From assembly GCF_959029255.1 (NCBI RefSeq), contig NZ_CAUFUE010000025.1:1-64000 (forward strand): a DNA stretch of 64,000 nt, in the 5' to 3' direction. Shown piece by piece: positions 8,581 to 17,198 of this stretch (position 1 is the stretch's first letter; every line of letters starts with the position of its first letter). The notes below the pieces were generated by a model. The model was given only the letters and a program-made list of their open reading frames with translations. It ran no database searches and had not been told where the DNA came from. The DNA is from an uncultured Bacteroides sp. (GTDB lineage: Bacteria; Bacteroidota; Bacteroidia; Bacteroidales; Bacteroidaceae). Position numbers and translations under genes: made by a program.

Positions 8581-9507
8581 ATGAGAAAGTATCTCTACAG
8601 CGAAAACGGCTTTGTGGAAAAAGCTGAGTGGAAGCCAAACTGCTGGGTAAATGTGGAATGCCCGGATGACAATGATTTCCAATTTCTTACTCAAGAACTG
8701 AAAGTTCCCGAATCATTTCTGGAAGATATCGCCGATATAGACGAACGCCCTCGTACAGAGAAAGAAGGCAACTGGCTGTTGACTATCTTGCGCATACCGA
8801 TGCAAAGCAATCAGCATGGCATACCGTTTATTACCGTACCTATCGGCATTATTACGAATGAAGGGACTATTGTTTCCGTTTGCTATCATCACACCGAACT
8901 GATACCCGATTTTATCCTGCATACCCAACGAAAAGCGATTACCGTACGGAACAAACTGGATTTAATCTTACGGTTGATTTACTCTTCCGCCGTCTGGTAT
9001 CTGAAATACCTGAAGCAAATAAACAATGACGTAGCTACCGCAGAAAAAGAACTGGAGAAAAGCATCCGTAATGAAGACCTCCTGCAACTGATGAAGTTAC
9101 AAAAAACGTTGGTTTACTTCAATACCTCTATCCGTGGCAATGAAGTAATGATAGGCCGGTTGAAGAATATATTTCAAGATACGAATTTCCTGGATATGGA
9201 GTTGCTGGAAGATGTAGTCATTGAACTGAAACAGGCTTATAACACGGTAAACATCTATAGTGACATCCTTACGGGCACAATGGATGCCTTTGCCTCCATT
9301 ATCTCCAACAACGTAAATGCCATCATGAAGCGTATGACAAGTCTTTCCATCACGCTGATGATTCCCACGCTGATAGCCAGTTTCTATGGAATGAACGTCA
9401 ATATCCATCTGGAAGATTTTCCACATGCTTTCATGTTTATCATCCTACTGTCAGCGGCATTATCAGCTCTGACGTTTATATGGTTCAGGAAGATAAGATG
9501 GTTCTGA
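8581..9507 (+). CDS. CorA-family divalent cation transporter
   Basis: A 308-residue member of the CorA Mg2+/Co2+ channel superfamily. The long N-terminal cytoplasmic alpha/beta domain is followed by a long helix (~150-240). Two C-terminal membrane segments (~250-272 and ~280-300) flank the diagnostic GMN selectivity motif (SFYGMNVN). The positively charged C-terminus (WFRKIRWF) is typical of the family. The fold forms a pentameric inner-membrane channel for Mg2+ or related ions; exact ion preference cannot be read here. It is a single-gene unit with an unusually strong Shine-Dalgarno and ends in a long palindrome shared with the convergent operon. Confidence 0.9.
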   Translation: MRKYLYSENGFVEKAEWKPNCWVNVECPDDNDFQFLTQELKVPESFLEDIADIDERPRTEKEGNWLLTILRIPMQSNQHGIPFITVPIGIITNEGTIVSVCYHHTELIPDFILHTQRKAITVRNKLDLILRLIYSSAVWYLKYLKQINNDVATAEKELEKSIRNEDLLQLMKLQKTLVYFNTSIRGNEVMIGRLKNIFQDTNFLDMELLEDVVIELKQAYNTVNIYSDILTGTMDAFASIISNNVNAIMKRMTSLSITLMIPTLIASFYGMNVNIHLEDFPHAFMFIILLSAALSALTFIWFRKIRWF

Positions 9508-9562
9508 TTGGATGGATTTAATAGTAGATGGAGCTATGTCATAATACACCTGAAGATTTCTT

Positions 9563-9637
9563 TTAGGTACAGATTACGCGGATTTCACGGAAAAAAATAA
9601 AGATAATCTGTGAAATCCGCGTAATCCGTACCTAAAA
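9563..9637. repeat. palindromic repeat, family P1 copy A (no gene inside)
   Basis: TTAGGTAC then GATTACGCGGATTTCAC is repeated inverted at 9610-9637 with one mismatch, separated by ~21 bp of A-rich loop. The arms match those flanking the GxxExxY gene at 27.7-28.1 kb except that GCGC at the outer end is TAC. It lies between convergent genes and could act as a two-way terminator. Confidence 0.8.
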
Positions 9638-9690
9638 GGAACAAATAGTAAGCAAGTTTTTGTTTTGAAACACCCTCATCTAATGCATAT

Positions 9691-11355
9691 TTAGTACTTC
9701 AGCACTTTTGCCGCTACCGTTTTGAATTGAGGCATCGTCATGCCGATAGAAGCTCCTATATAGGTAGGGTCACAAACAGTATACTTCTGCCCTCCTACCA
9801 TGAGATAATCGCCACCTACGTTTCCGTTAAAACGAACAGCGGTGGCTATGTGGTCAGGATAGTCTAAAAGAACGACATCAAGCCCCAACAATTTTCTTAC
9901 CAAGTAAGAATACAGCATAGCACGATCTTCACAATCAGAATACGGATAATAAAAAAGCTCCTCTACAAAGAAAGGCTTTTCATAGCCAAACTGCTGCTCA
10001 TCTCTCTGATACTGAAAGGCAGTCTGCACAAAATTTATCAGAAGATTGGCAGCGTCGGCCTCACTCTTTCCCTGTACCAAGGGAGCTAAAGAAGAGAGGA
10101 TTGTCTTTTCCATATCCTTATTGACCGCCGCATTGAAGTACACCTTGTAATCACATTGAGGATAATTCTTGTAAAAGTCCATCAAGGTCTTGGGCACATC
10201 CACCGTCACTTTAGCCGCACTTCCTTTCGCTTGATGGGTAGAAGTTGAAACAGCACCCGGGAAATTGGGAGCGGATTGCAGAAGCATGCCAACACTATTC
10301 TTTGCCTTGGGAGAGTCCTTCTGGCACATGTAGAACTGACACTGTTCATTAGCTCCGTTCAGATTATAATATTCTTGTCCGTTCAGCGTGATATAAGGGC
10401 GTGCGTAAATCATGCAATCCGTGGCAACAAACAACATCATCTTATTACCGGTAGCTTTTCTTGCCATGCGGGCTTTGTAGCCCATTTCATTCAGCATGAA
10501 TTGTTGCATCACAATACTTTCGTTCTCCGTACTACAGTAAGTATCTGATATTTGCTTGATGAGAGTAAATACCCCCCAATCATTCAGTTGCAAATCCCTC
10601 TTTATCTGTGCGCAGTCCGACAGCAAAGGTTTATGATCAGCGCTGCATAGAGCCTCGTATGCGTCCGCTATCGAATTTTCGTTCAAAGCGCCCAACTTAC
10701 ATTTACCGGCCAAAGCATTACTCAAGTAGAAAGATTGTCCGGCAAAGACTATCCTGTTGCGATTACTTCCCCCCTCATATAACGGAGCGGTCTTGACGGG
10801 AGTAACTACCGGTTTCTCAGGCTTTTCCACCGGCACAACAACCGGCGCGGCTTCAACGGTAGGTTCTTCTTCAACCACTTCTACAACAGGCTTCTTTTCA
10901 GGTTTAACAACCGGTTTGTCAACAACCTTCTCTTCAACCACAATCACCGTGGGTTCCTTTTTCTTCTTAACGATTACTTCAGGCTTATCAAAGGTTATCT
11001 TATCAACCTCTTCAATCTTTACCACAGGCTTCTGCTTGCCGGCTTCTGTTGTCATGTCCAGTATTTCTTCAATACTCAGGCATACAGGCTTTTCATTCTT
11101 GGGTGCGGTTTTCTTATCATAAACCACTGGTTTCTCAGGTTCGGGTTTCACCCTCTTTATCACGGGTTTTTCCGAATTAAACTCTTTCCAAGGTTCGCGC
11201 ATGAAGTTGATGAAGTCCTTATTGGCATCATCTATAAATTTGTCGAAGTCTTCCAGCTCTTCCTTCATAAAGTTGGAAAAGTCATCTTTATTTTCCTGAG
11301 CCATCCCCATAAAAGAGAAGAAAAGCCCTGCAACAAAACATATTATTTTCTTCAT
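9691..11355 (-). CDS. exported transglutaminase-like cysteine protein
   Basis: The start is the ATG at 11355, which gives signal peptide MKKIICFVAGLFFSFMGMAQ; the longer frame translates the terminator hairpin upstream. A basic, proline-rich linker rich in KPVV/EKPV repeats (about residues 40-190) precedes a domain of unknown fold. The C-terminal transglutaminase-like core carries a probable Cys-475 (YSDCEDRAM), His-502 (YPDHIATAV) and Asp-529 (CDPTY) triad. Such domains act as proteases, amidases or cross-linkers on peptides. The repeat linker suggests it reaches through peptidoglycan. It is the last gene of the six-gene envelope operon and sits after a candidate internal terminator, so its level may be lower than the others. 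Confidence 0.85.
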   Translation of the reverse strand: MKKIICFVAGLFFSFMGMAQENKDDFSNFMKEELEDFDKFIDDANKDFINFMREPWKEFNSEKPVIKRVKPEPEKPVVYDKKTAPKNEKPVCLSIEEILDMTTEAGKQKPVVKIEEVDKITFDKPEVIVKKKKEPTVIVVEEKVVDKPVVKPEKKPVVEVVEEEPTVEAAPVVVPVEKPEKPVVTPVKTAPLYEGGSNRNRIVFAGQSFYLSNALAGKCKLGALNENSIADAYEALCSADHKPLLSDCAQIKRDLQLNDWGVFTLIKQISDTYCSTENESIVMQQFMLNEMGYKARMARKATGNKMMLFVATDCMIYARPYITLNGQEYYNLNGANEQCQFYMCQKDSPKAKNSVGMLLQSAPNFPGAVSTSTHQAKGSAAKVTVDVPKTLMDFYKNYPQCDYKVYFNAAVNKDMEKTILSSLAPLVQGKSEADAANLLINFVQTAFQYQRDEQQFGYEKPFFVEELFYYPYSDCEDRAMLYSYLVRKLLGLDVVLLDYPDHIATAVRFNGNVGGDYLMVGGQKYTVCDPTYIGASIGMTMPQFKTVAAKVLKY

Positions 11356-11375
11356 GATCGCATATATTTTAGTAA

Positions 11376-11403
11376 TAAAAAAGAGGTTGCAACCCCGCAA
11401 CCT
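11376..11403 (-). terminator. internal terminator/attenuator in the envelope operon
   Basis: On the - strand AGGTTGC-GGGGTT-GCAACCT is followed by CTTTTTTATT. A second upstream segment AGAGGTTG (11418-11425) can pair with the same 3' arm, so alternative structures are possible. Position between genes five and six suggests partial read-through control of the transglutaminase gene. Confidence 0.55.
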
Positions 11404-11441
11404 TAGAGCTAGGGGACACAACCTCTATCCATATATTAGGA

Positions 11442-12080
11442 TTACTCTGTAGCCTCTACCGGCTCACCTATAAATTCTTCGACTTGCTGAGACAAAGTAC
11501 CTAAAGCGGTCTGCTTCTTAGCTTCCAATGCAGCCTCTTCTCTGGCTTTCTTTGCCTTTGCTTCGTCAATAGACATATAAACATTGAATTCTTTGCTGCC
11601 ATCTTTGTTGTCTTTCACCAAAACAAGGTGTTGTTTCACAAGACCCGCAATCTTCGTATTTACGCCCGACTCGTAAGCAGCGCCAAACTTATCAATTTCT
11701 TCTTCCGGAGTATCGGATGCAGAAGAAGACATTAACGATTTCATCTTACCTACTACCTGTGCCTTTGCCCTGGAAGCATAGCTGGTGATACCGTTCATAA
11801 TCGCGTTTTCTCTACCAATCTTCACATTCTTTCCGATAGCGATACCTACCAACTCAATACGATTTTCAGGATCTTCTTCCAGATAAGTACGATACTTTGT
11901 GAAAGCATATTCCAAAGTAGAAGAACTAGCCAAAGGTTTCCAGCCCTCTTTATTCAGTTCTTTCACTCTTTTCTTAACATCTTTCTTTAATGCTTTAGAC
12001 TGCGCACCGGCAGTTGCCACTCCACCGAACAGAACGGCAAAGATAAGCATGAAATACATAAAACTCTTTTTCATAATCAT
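11442..12080 (-). CDS. exported LPP20/FlgP-like protein, small
   Basis: A 212-residue protein with signal peptide ending VATAGAQ. Either Met-1 or Met-3 may start translation; both give the same export signal. The mature N-terminus has the A/L/K-rich pattern with GIAIGKNVKIGRENAIMNGITSYASRAKAQ, reminiscent of LPP20/FlgP-type proteins, which form outer-membrane-associated oligomers. The C-terminus is an Ala/Lys/Glu-rich helix (DEAKAKKAREEAALEAKKQ) probably forming a coiled coil. No lipobox Cys. It follows the larger LPP20-like gene by 30 bp. The family link is by pattern only. Confidence 0.75.
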   Translation of the reverse strand: MIMKKSFMYFMLIFAVLFGGVATAGAQSKALKKDVKKRVKELNKEGWKPLASSSTLEYAFTKYRTYLEEDPENRIELVGIAIGKNVKIGRENAIMNGITSYASRAKAQVVGKMKSLMSSSASDTPEEEIDKFGAAYESGVNTKIAGLVKQHLVLVKDNKDGSKEFNVYMSIDEAKAKKAREEAALEAKKQTALGTLSQQVEEFIGEPVEATE

Positions 12081-12110
12081 TTCAATTTAACAATTAATAT
12101 TATACCTCTT

Positions 12111-13424
12111 TTATTCCCAATTAGTGACATACGGCAAAGAAAGTCTTGCACGCTCTACAGCCCCCGTCACAGGATTAACGAAAGTAATGGAACCTTGCAC
12201 AAAAGAGAACGCGGAAGCTTTCTTTTCCTTAGCCGTGAACTCACCTTCGGCTAGCGCCTTAATCTGTATAATTCCTTTTGTCTTATATACACCATCTATG
12301 TCGTCAAAAATGATAGGAGTGGAAATCTCCGGCACATGAAGTTCCAATGCTTTCAGTCCGAAAGGTGTACCTCCACGATTATTCAGCGTCAGACGGATAT
12401 TGATATTAAACAATTTTCTGTCTGCCGTAACAACGGAGTCAGCCGTCAATATAATTTTCCCTTCGGGAACCACGGAGAAAGATGCACCACCGGCACCCGC
12501 ACCGGCCTCACTAAGAAAAGCCTGATGCTGATAACGTTTTCCAGCAATATTGAAGCTAATATCCAAAGAGTTTTCCTCTTCGGGCAAACAATCTTCTGCA
12601 TTATACGAAATGACAAACATACCATCTTTGGGACGAACACTGATTTGTCCGGCACAATTTGAAGTCACCTTAGGAGTTGCAGATACTTTCACAGGATTAC
12701 CATCAAGCAACACCTGACATTGATATTTACCGCCTTCCAGGAAAGTACCCGTAATGGAGATTGCTTTATACAAATCCTTATATTGAGTAATCAAGCCCTT
12801 CACCTGGCTCAAACGTACCTCATCAAAAAAGTATTCCGACAGAGTGTTCAGTTCTACAATGGATTGCTTAATTTCATCTATCGATTCTATTTCATGCAAC
12901 TTTTGCTCCAAAGCTTTATACTGAGCTACTTTCTCTGCATCCAATGACTCAAATTCGGCTAGCAGTTTACGCTGTTCCGCACGCGAGAAGGGATATTTCA
13001 CATTATAATTATAATGTTCCTTCTTAGTAGCCTTGTCCTGTACCTTTTCCCAATAAATTTCTTCTACATTGGAAAGCGAAATGCCTTTCAAGAAAGGAAG
13101 ATTTGCCGACTTCATCTTGGAAACCTGCGTAAAAGCGTCTGATGACTCGATATTTCCATTGGTATTTACTTCGGACATCACGTTCTTTTTGGATACAGAC
13201 ACATTGTTAGCCACCGCCTGAATGATACGTTCCGTTATTTCATTCAAAGCTTTCGACTGCCCGTCTGCCAGCGAATTGGCCGTGACGGAGACAATCAAAT
13301 AGTCATCTACAGCCGTGTTCAGCCAGCCCGGAACTTTCTTAGCACTCTTTTCTATAACTTTGGTCTGTGCACTTACACCGATTGCCAGCAATAAAGCACA
13401 AACCATCCATATTAATCGTTTCAT
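12111..13424 (-). CDS. exported LPP20-like domain protein
   Basis: A 437-residue exported protein (signal peptide ...LLAIGVSAQ). The N-terminal ~150 residues begin KKVPGWL and continue with a regular Ala/Lys helix (SLADGQSKALNEITERI), the hallmark of LPP20/FlgP-like domains. The middle is coiled coil (EQRKLLAEFESLDAEKVAQYKALEQKL). The C-terminal half is beta-rich with an immunoglobulin-like look and an AGAGAGG turn. Probably periplasmic or at the inner face of the outer membrane. It sits 12 bp after the VEK-repeat gene, consistent with one transcript. Confidence 0.78.
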   Translation of the reverse strand: MKRLIWMVCALLLAIGVSAQTKVIEKSAKKVPGWLNTAVDDYLIVSVTANSLADGQSKALNEITERIIQAVANNVSVSKKNVMSEVNTNGNIESSDAFTQVSKMKSANLPFLKGISLSNVEEIYWEKVQDKATKKEHYNYNVKYPFSRAEQRKLLAEFESLDAEKVAQYKALEQKLHEIESIDEIKQSIVELNTLSEYFFDEVRLSQVKGLITQYKDLYKAISITGTFLEGGKYQCQVLLDGNPVKVSATPKVTSNCAGQISVRPKDGMFVISYNAEDCLPEEENSLDISFNIAGKRYQHQAFLSEAGAGAGGASFSVVPEGKIILTADSVVTADRKLFNINIRLTLNNRGGTPFGLKALELHVPEISTPIIFDDIDGVYKTKGIIQIKALAEGEFTAKEKKASAFSFVQGSITFVNPVTGAVERARLSLPYVTNWE

Positions 13425-13436
13425 AATCAGACTTTT

Positions 13437-14612
13437 TTATTGCCACTGGATGGGCAGGTTGCGAATATATACATGAGTATCCGCAACTAATAATTCGATA
13501 TATGAGAAACTTGAAAATTTATCAAAAATATTAGTCACATAAAATTCACGACGAAGAGTCACGCGTGGTGGCATCTTCATCCAAGCGCCATTCTGTATCT
13601 GAAACCTACTACACTCGGTTCCATTATCAGTAACAGCAGAAATAAACTTCAGAAATTCATCTGTATTCCGGTTTGTATCTACATTTGTCATTTCTGCCAA
13701 TATGGTGATGCGTTGCTGAGAAGCATTCCCAATACATTTCAAAACTTTGAACTGTAATCGATTTGTAGAGAAAGTTATTTCACAGTTTGTTTTCGGAGTT
13801 TCCTGCACCACAGGCTTCTCAACTACCTTCTCCACAATTACCGGCCTTTCCACTACTTTCTCTACCACCACCGGTTTCTCTACAATTTTCTCCACTACAA
13901 CCGGCTTTTCCACCACTTTTTCCACTTCTACGATTTTCTCCACTTCCACGGGCTTTTCTACAACCCTCTCTACAATCACTGTATCAGGACCCGCAGGCAT
14001 GTAGTCCGAAAGTTCTTTGAGCAAAACAGAAGCTTGTTCATAGCAAGGAAGAGCATCTGATACGGCAGAAAGATAGCTCACCGCCTCCTGATATTTCTTC
14101 TGATCGTATAAACCTTGCGCACGCTGAAGAATAGTGGCGCAATTGGCAGCATAGTAGTCTTGAATTTTCTGGCGTGAAAGACGAATGAAACGAGTAAATT
14201 TGGTATCAGTACTCTTTATATTGCCAATCATTGCCTTCATGGCTTTCCCATTATCTCCTATGGCATTACCTCTTACCGGAATCACCATACTATAGTACAT
14301 AGTTTCATCTACGGAGTTCTTTGCAATCAGAGTCAACTCCCCTTTCACAACGGAAACCTCTTGAACGAGTCCCTCCGTAGTAATCGCGTCAGAAATCTCG
14401 AATACCGGCTCTATGGCAAATACATTGTACTGATTGGCGGAAGCCGCACTGTTACGGGTGAAAATCTGTTTCAATCTCAAGTCCAATGCTTCTGCCACAC
14501 CTTCGGGAAGATCCGCCTGTGCTGACTTTAAGATAGTAAACTGAATTTCACTCTGTGCAAAAGTCACCAGAGAACTCGCACATACCAATATTAATAACAA
14601 CAACTTCTTCAT
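13437..14612 (-). CDS. exported protein with VEKxVEKPV repeats
   Basis: The start is the ATG at 14612 (MKKLLLLILVCASSLVTFAQ); the frame from 14651 adds an unlikely leader. Residues ~30-200 are a mixed domain ending in a TPR-like pair of helices (AQGLYDQKKYQEAVSYLSAV). About 65 residues follow that are almost only Val, Glu, Lys, Pro in units such as VVEKPVVVEKIVEK, a stiff extended spacer. The C-terminal ~110 residues are a beta domain with paired Cys (KTNCEITFS, KVLKCIGNAS). The spacer resembles TonB-like or peptidoglycan-spanning linkers. Function unknown; its repeat type is shared with the transglutaminase-like protein of the same operon. Confidence 0.8.
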   Translation of the reverse strand: MKKLLLLILVCASSLVTFAQSEIQFTILKSAQADLPEGVAEALDLRLKQIFTRNSAASANQYNVFAIEPVFEISDAITTEGLVQEVSVVKGELTLIAKNSVDETMYYSMVIPVRGNAIGDNGKAMKAMIGNIKSTDTKFTRFIRLSRQKIQDYYAANCATILQRAQGLYDQKKYQEAVSYLSAVSDALPCYEQASVLLKELSDYMPAGPDTVIVERVVEKPVEVEKIVEVEKVVEKPVVVEKIVEKPVVVEKVVERPVIVEKVVEKPVVQETPKTNCEITFSTNRLQFKVLKCIGNASQQRITILAEMTNVDTNRNTDEFLKFISAVTDNGTECSRFQIQNGAWMKMPPRVTLRREFYVTNIFDKFSSFSYIELLVADTHVYIRNLPIQWQ

Positions 14613-14653
14613 TTCATCAGTCCTGTTAAAGATTAAAATATGGAAAATCAATA

Positions 14654-15937
14654 TTATTCAATAAGTATTGACAGTTTTTGTCCCATAGACGTTACCGTAG
14701 CTTTATAATCATCACCTAGTTGCGCCTTGAAGAACTTCCTCATATCACTACCAAAGTTAGACAGAGAATAAGAACGGTTACGTTCCATATTCCAAAGGGG
14801 AATATTCAAGCGGATATTGATAAACTTATCATTACTGTTGCTCATATCGTAAACTCCCTGATAAGAATGTTCGCGCAACCAGTCATCAAGCGTATCTTTA
14901 AAGAAATCACCCGTTACAGGAGAATCTTGTTCAAAATCCCAATCATTCACGGATTGAGAAAGGTTGATTTCAACAAACACTTCACGTCCCTTCTTAATCA
15001 TGTCCTCAAAAGAACTTTGCAACTGTTTAAAGAAATCCGCGCTAATCTTTTTGATAGCATGGTTAGCTAATTGCACAGAATCAGTAGTCATATACTTTCC
15101 ACTGGAGAAAGGAGCACTAGCCAGTTTACCATCCGTCTGTTTCTCTACGGCACTTAAGTTTAAAGTACATTCACTGTTTCTGGAAGCATCCGTATTAATA
15201 ACCACACCGGCAGTAACTACAATATCTCCCGGCAACATTTGCAGTGTTTGAGTTTGTTCGTCGGTCTGGGCGTCCATTCTGAACACAGCGGCATTTTTTG
15301 AGTTCTGTAACTGACTGATAAAATCACGGGTCTTGTAGCCATGATGTTGAAATTCCTGAGCAAGACGGTCAATAACGTAACGTTGCAAATTGCTACTTTC
15401 TACGATTTTGCGCATCGACTCAAAGCTATAACCCGTAGCAGCAGTTGTATAAGGTACAATAACGATGGTAGGATTTAAAGCAGCCGTAGCATTCACCGCC
15501 TTAGCATTAGACCACCCGGGACTAAGCGCCATATTGTTACGTTCAAGGTCGGCACACAATGACTTCAGTTTAACAGCCACTTTTACCGTCACACGATACT
15601 TTCCGGCTATCTTTTCATCATTCACAGTTTCTACTTCACCGCCAATATAACTAATATAACGTGATTCTGAAAAGAAACGGTAATCATAGTCTTTACGTTC
15701 CACAGCTATCATAGGCACACCATTCTTCAAATCAGGTATACCGGAATGGAACAAGGCGTGAAAAGCAGATTTAGTGGCAAGCGTAGCGGCATCTTTCTTT
15801 TTATCACCTACAGCAGTCGCCAAAACGACAGCCGAATTGTCATCCGCCTGCACTAAGGTCACTTCATCAGAAAAATTCTGTGCGCACAAATTTGCGCACA
15901 GAATCATTCCTATTAAAAACATCCAACAATGTTTCAT
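14654..15937 (-). CDS. DUF6175-like exported protein
   Basis: A 427-residue exported protein (signal peptide MKHCWMFLIGMILCANLCAQ). It opens with an Ala-rich LPP20-like region (DAATLATKSAFHALFHSG), then has a central alpha/beta domain starting NPTIVIVPYTT and a C-terminal domain. I associate this arrangement with the Bacteroidetes family DUF6175, but from memory only. It lies 15 bp after the CsgG-like gene in the same operon. No catalytic motif visible; a structural part of an envelope assembly is the simplest reading. Confidence 0.72.
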   Translation of the reverse strand: MKHCWMFLIGMILCANLCAQNFSDEVTLVQADDNSAVVLATAVGDKKKDAATLATKSAFHALFHSGIPDLKNGVPMIAVERKDYDYRFFSESRYISYIGGEVETVNDEKIAGKYRVTVKVAVKLKSLCADLERNNMALSPGWSNAKAVNATAALNPTIVIVPYTTAATGYSFESMRKIVESSNLQRYVIDRLAQEFQHHGYKTRDFISQLQNSKNAAVFRMDAQTDEQTQTLQMLPGDIVVTAGVVINTDASRNSECTLNLSAVEKQTDGKLASAPFSSGKYMTTDSVQLANHAIKKISADFFKQLQSSFEDMIKKGREVFVEINLSQSVNDWDFEQDSPVTGDFFKDTLDDWLREHSYQGVYDMSNSNDKFINIRLNIPLWNMERNRSYSLSNFGSDMRKFFKAQLGDDYKATVTSMGQKLSILIE

Positions 15938-15952
15938 GCTAAATCAATTATA

Positions 15953-16873
15953 TTACAAACTGTTCACAGCACCGGCAGCCTTATCCAAGAAGCTCTTCGG
16001 CTTTTGAACTGTATTAATAACTACGGTTTGACCACCATCAATAGCAGCTTTGATTTCTTTACCACCCTTCTTTACTTCGCAAAGAGAGATATCGCCACCT
16101 TCTACAGCTTTCACTTTCAACTGACCGATTTCTTTACGAGAAACTCTGCCTGCAACCTCACGAGTTACATAAACTCCAAAATAAGCGCCTTCTCCTACAC
16201 CATTATCAGAACCTAAGCTGATATAAACTTCTTTAGCTTCATCTTTTTTTACTGCACTTACCTCAAGAATAGTACCTTGGATTTTGAATGCGTCGTCAAC
16301 CAATGCACGAACAGCTTTCACTGCATATCTACATACTTTGGCAACAGCTTCATCTTTCGTATCGGCTGTAACGATATCAGTGATACCATCACCATGCTTA
16401 AATGTCTTAGTAGTAACCAGTTTTCCATCAGCCGGATTGATAACTTTCAATGTATATGCACAAGTTGCAGTGTAATAATACTTGCCGTCATCAGTCTTAT
16501 TAATAGTTGTTACCATGGAAGATATTCTACCTTGAATCAGATAGTTGGCACCTTCCGAAGACATCACTTTCAACCGATCCATATCATCACCGGCAGAAAC
16601 GTTATCAGCTTCACGACGTGCTTTTTCCACAGCTAAAGCATCATTTGAATCAACATCGGTCAACTCTACACGACCGGTATTGTTAATACCTTCAATCACA
16701 CAGTTTCGAAGATTTTCTGCCCAAGAGAAAGATACTTCCGAGGGACGCCAGAAATAATCAATAAATACATTTGGTTTGCCTTTAGCTTCTTCCTGAGCAT
16801 AACCTGCCAATGCATAAGATGCGCACAGCAATACCAATACAATCACTCTCACTTTTGATAAATTCTTTTCCAT
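15953..16873 (-). CDS. CsgG-like exported protein
   Basis: A 306-residue protein, first gene of the operon. It starts with a signal peptide (LVLLCASYALAGYAQ) and then a CsgG/LpoB-like alpha/beta domain: NVFIDYF, the helix NLRNCVIEGINNTGRVELTD, GANYLIQGRISSM and later strand pairs. The second half (from ~190) looks like the FlgT/SHS2-like beta domain often attached (GSDNGVGEGAYFGVYV). CsgG forms an outer-membrane secretion ring and is normally a lipoprotein; here no lipobox Cys is seen, so a periplasmic accessory or LpoB-like role is as likely. Confidence 0.8.
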   Translation of the reverse strand: MEKNLSKVRVIVLVLLCASYALAGYAQEEAKGKPNVFIDYFWRPSEVSFSWAENLRNCVIEGINNTGRVELTDVDSNDALAVEKARREADNVSAGDDMDRLKVMSSEGANYLIQGRISSMVTTINKTDDGKYYYTATCAYTLKVINPADGKLVTTKTFKHGDGITDIVTADTKDEAVAKVCRYAVKAVRALVDDAFKIQGTILEVSAVKKDEAKEVYISLGSDNGVGEGAYFGVYVTREVAGRVSRKEIGQLKVKAVEGGDISLCEVKKGGKEIKAAIDGGQTVVINTVQKPKSFLDKAAGAVNSL

Positions 16874-16975
16874 AATTTGTAAATGTTAATGTGAAACAGA
16901 AGTAATATTGCAACTACCGCTTCGGATAAAAAATATTATTATAAATCTCTCAGCAATGTTTCTTCACTTATCATC

Positions 16976-16992
16976 AAGACTTAATAAGTCTT
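16976..16992. promoter_or_regulatory. 17-bp palindrome, candidate operator
   Basis: AAGACTTA-A-TAAGTCTT is a perfect palindrome between the divergent XRE regulator and the envelope operon, inside the operon's leader. Its size suits an HTH dimer. Confidence 0.5.
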
Positions 16993-17054
16993 AATTCACC
17001 TTCTTGCAGGTAATAATTTTTAAAGAAACTTCCTTTTTTTAATTACTTTTTATT

Positions 17055-17066
17055 TGCGATGTCGCA
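17055..17066. promoter_or_regulatory. second palindrome in the divergent region
   Basis: TGCGA-TG-TCGCA, between the operator-like palindrome and the two promoters. A possible second binding site. Confidence 0.35.
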
Positions 17067-17106
17067 TCACATTAACTGGTCTGATATGAGTGTTTTTCTT
17101 TGTTCA

Positions 17107-17114
17107 CAAAGATA
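17107..17114 (-). promoter_or_regulatory. candidate envelope-operon promoter, -7 box
   Basis: TATCTTTG on the - strand, 234 bp before the CsgG-like start. If used, the leader contains both palindromes. Confidence 0.45.
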
Positions 17115-17151
17115 AGCGTGTTTTAACATTGATTATATACACTTTTTCTAT

Positions 17152-17159
17152 TATTTTTG
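17152..17159 (+). promoter_or_regulatory. XRE regulator promoter, -7 box
   Basis: TATTTTTG matches TAnnTTTG; TTG at 17129-17131 gives 20-bp spacing to a partial -33 element. Start codon is 40 bp downstream. Confidence 0.55.
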
Positions 17160-17198
17160 CCCGACTAACAGATAGTACTACCCGATAAATTACGAGTT

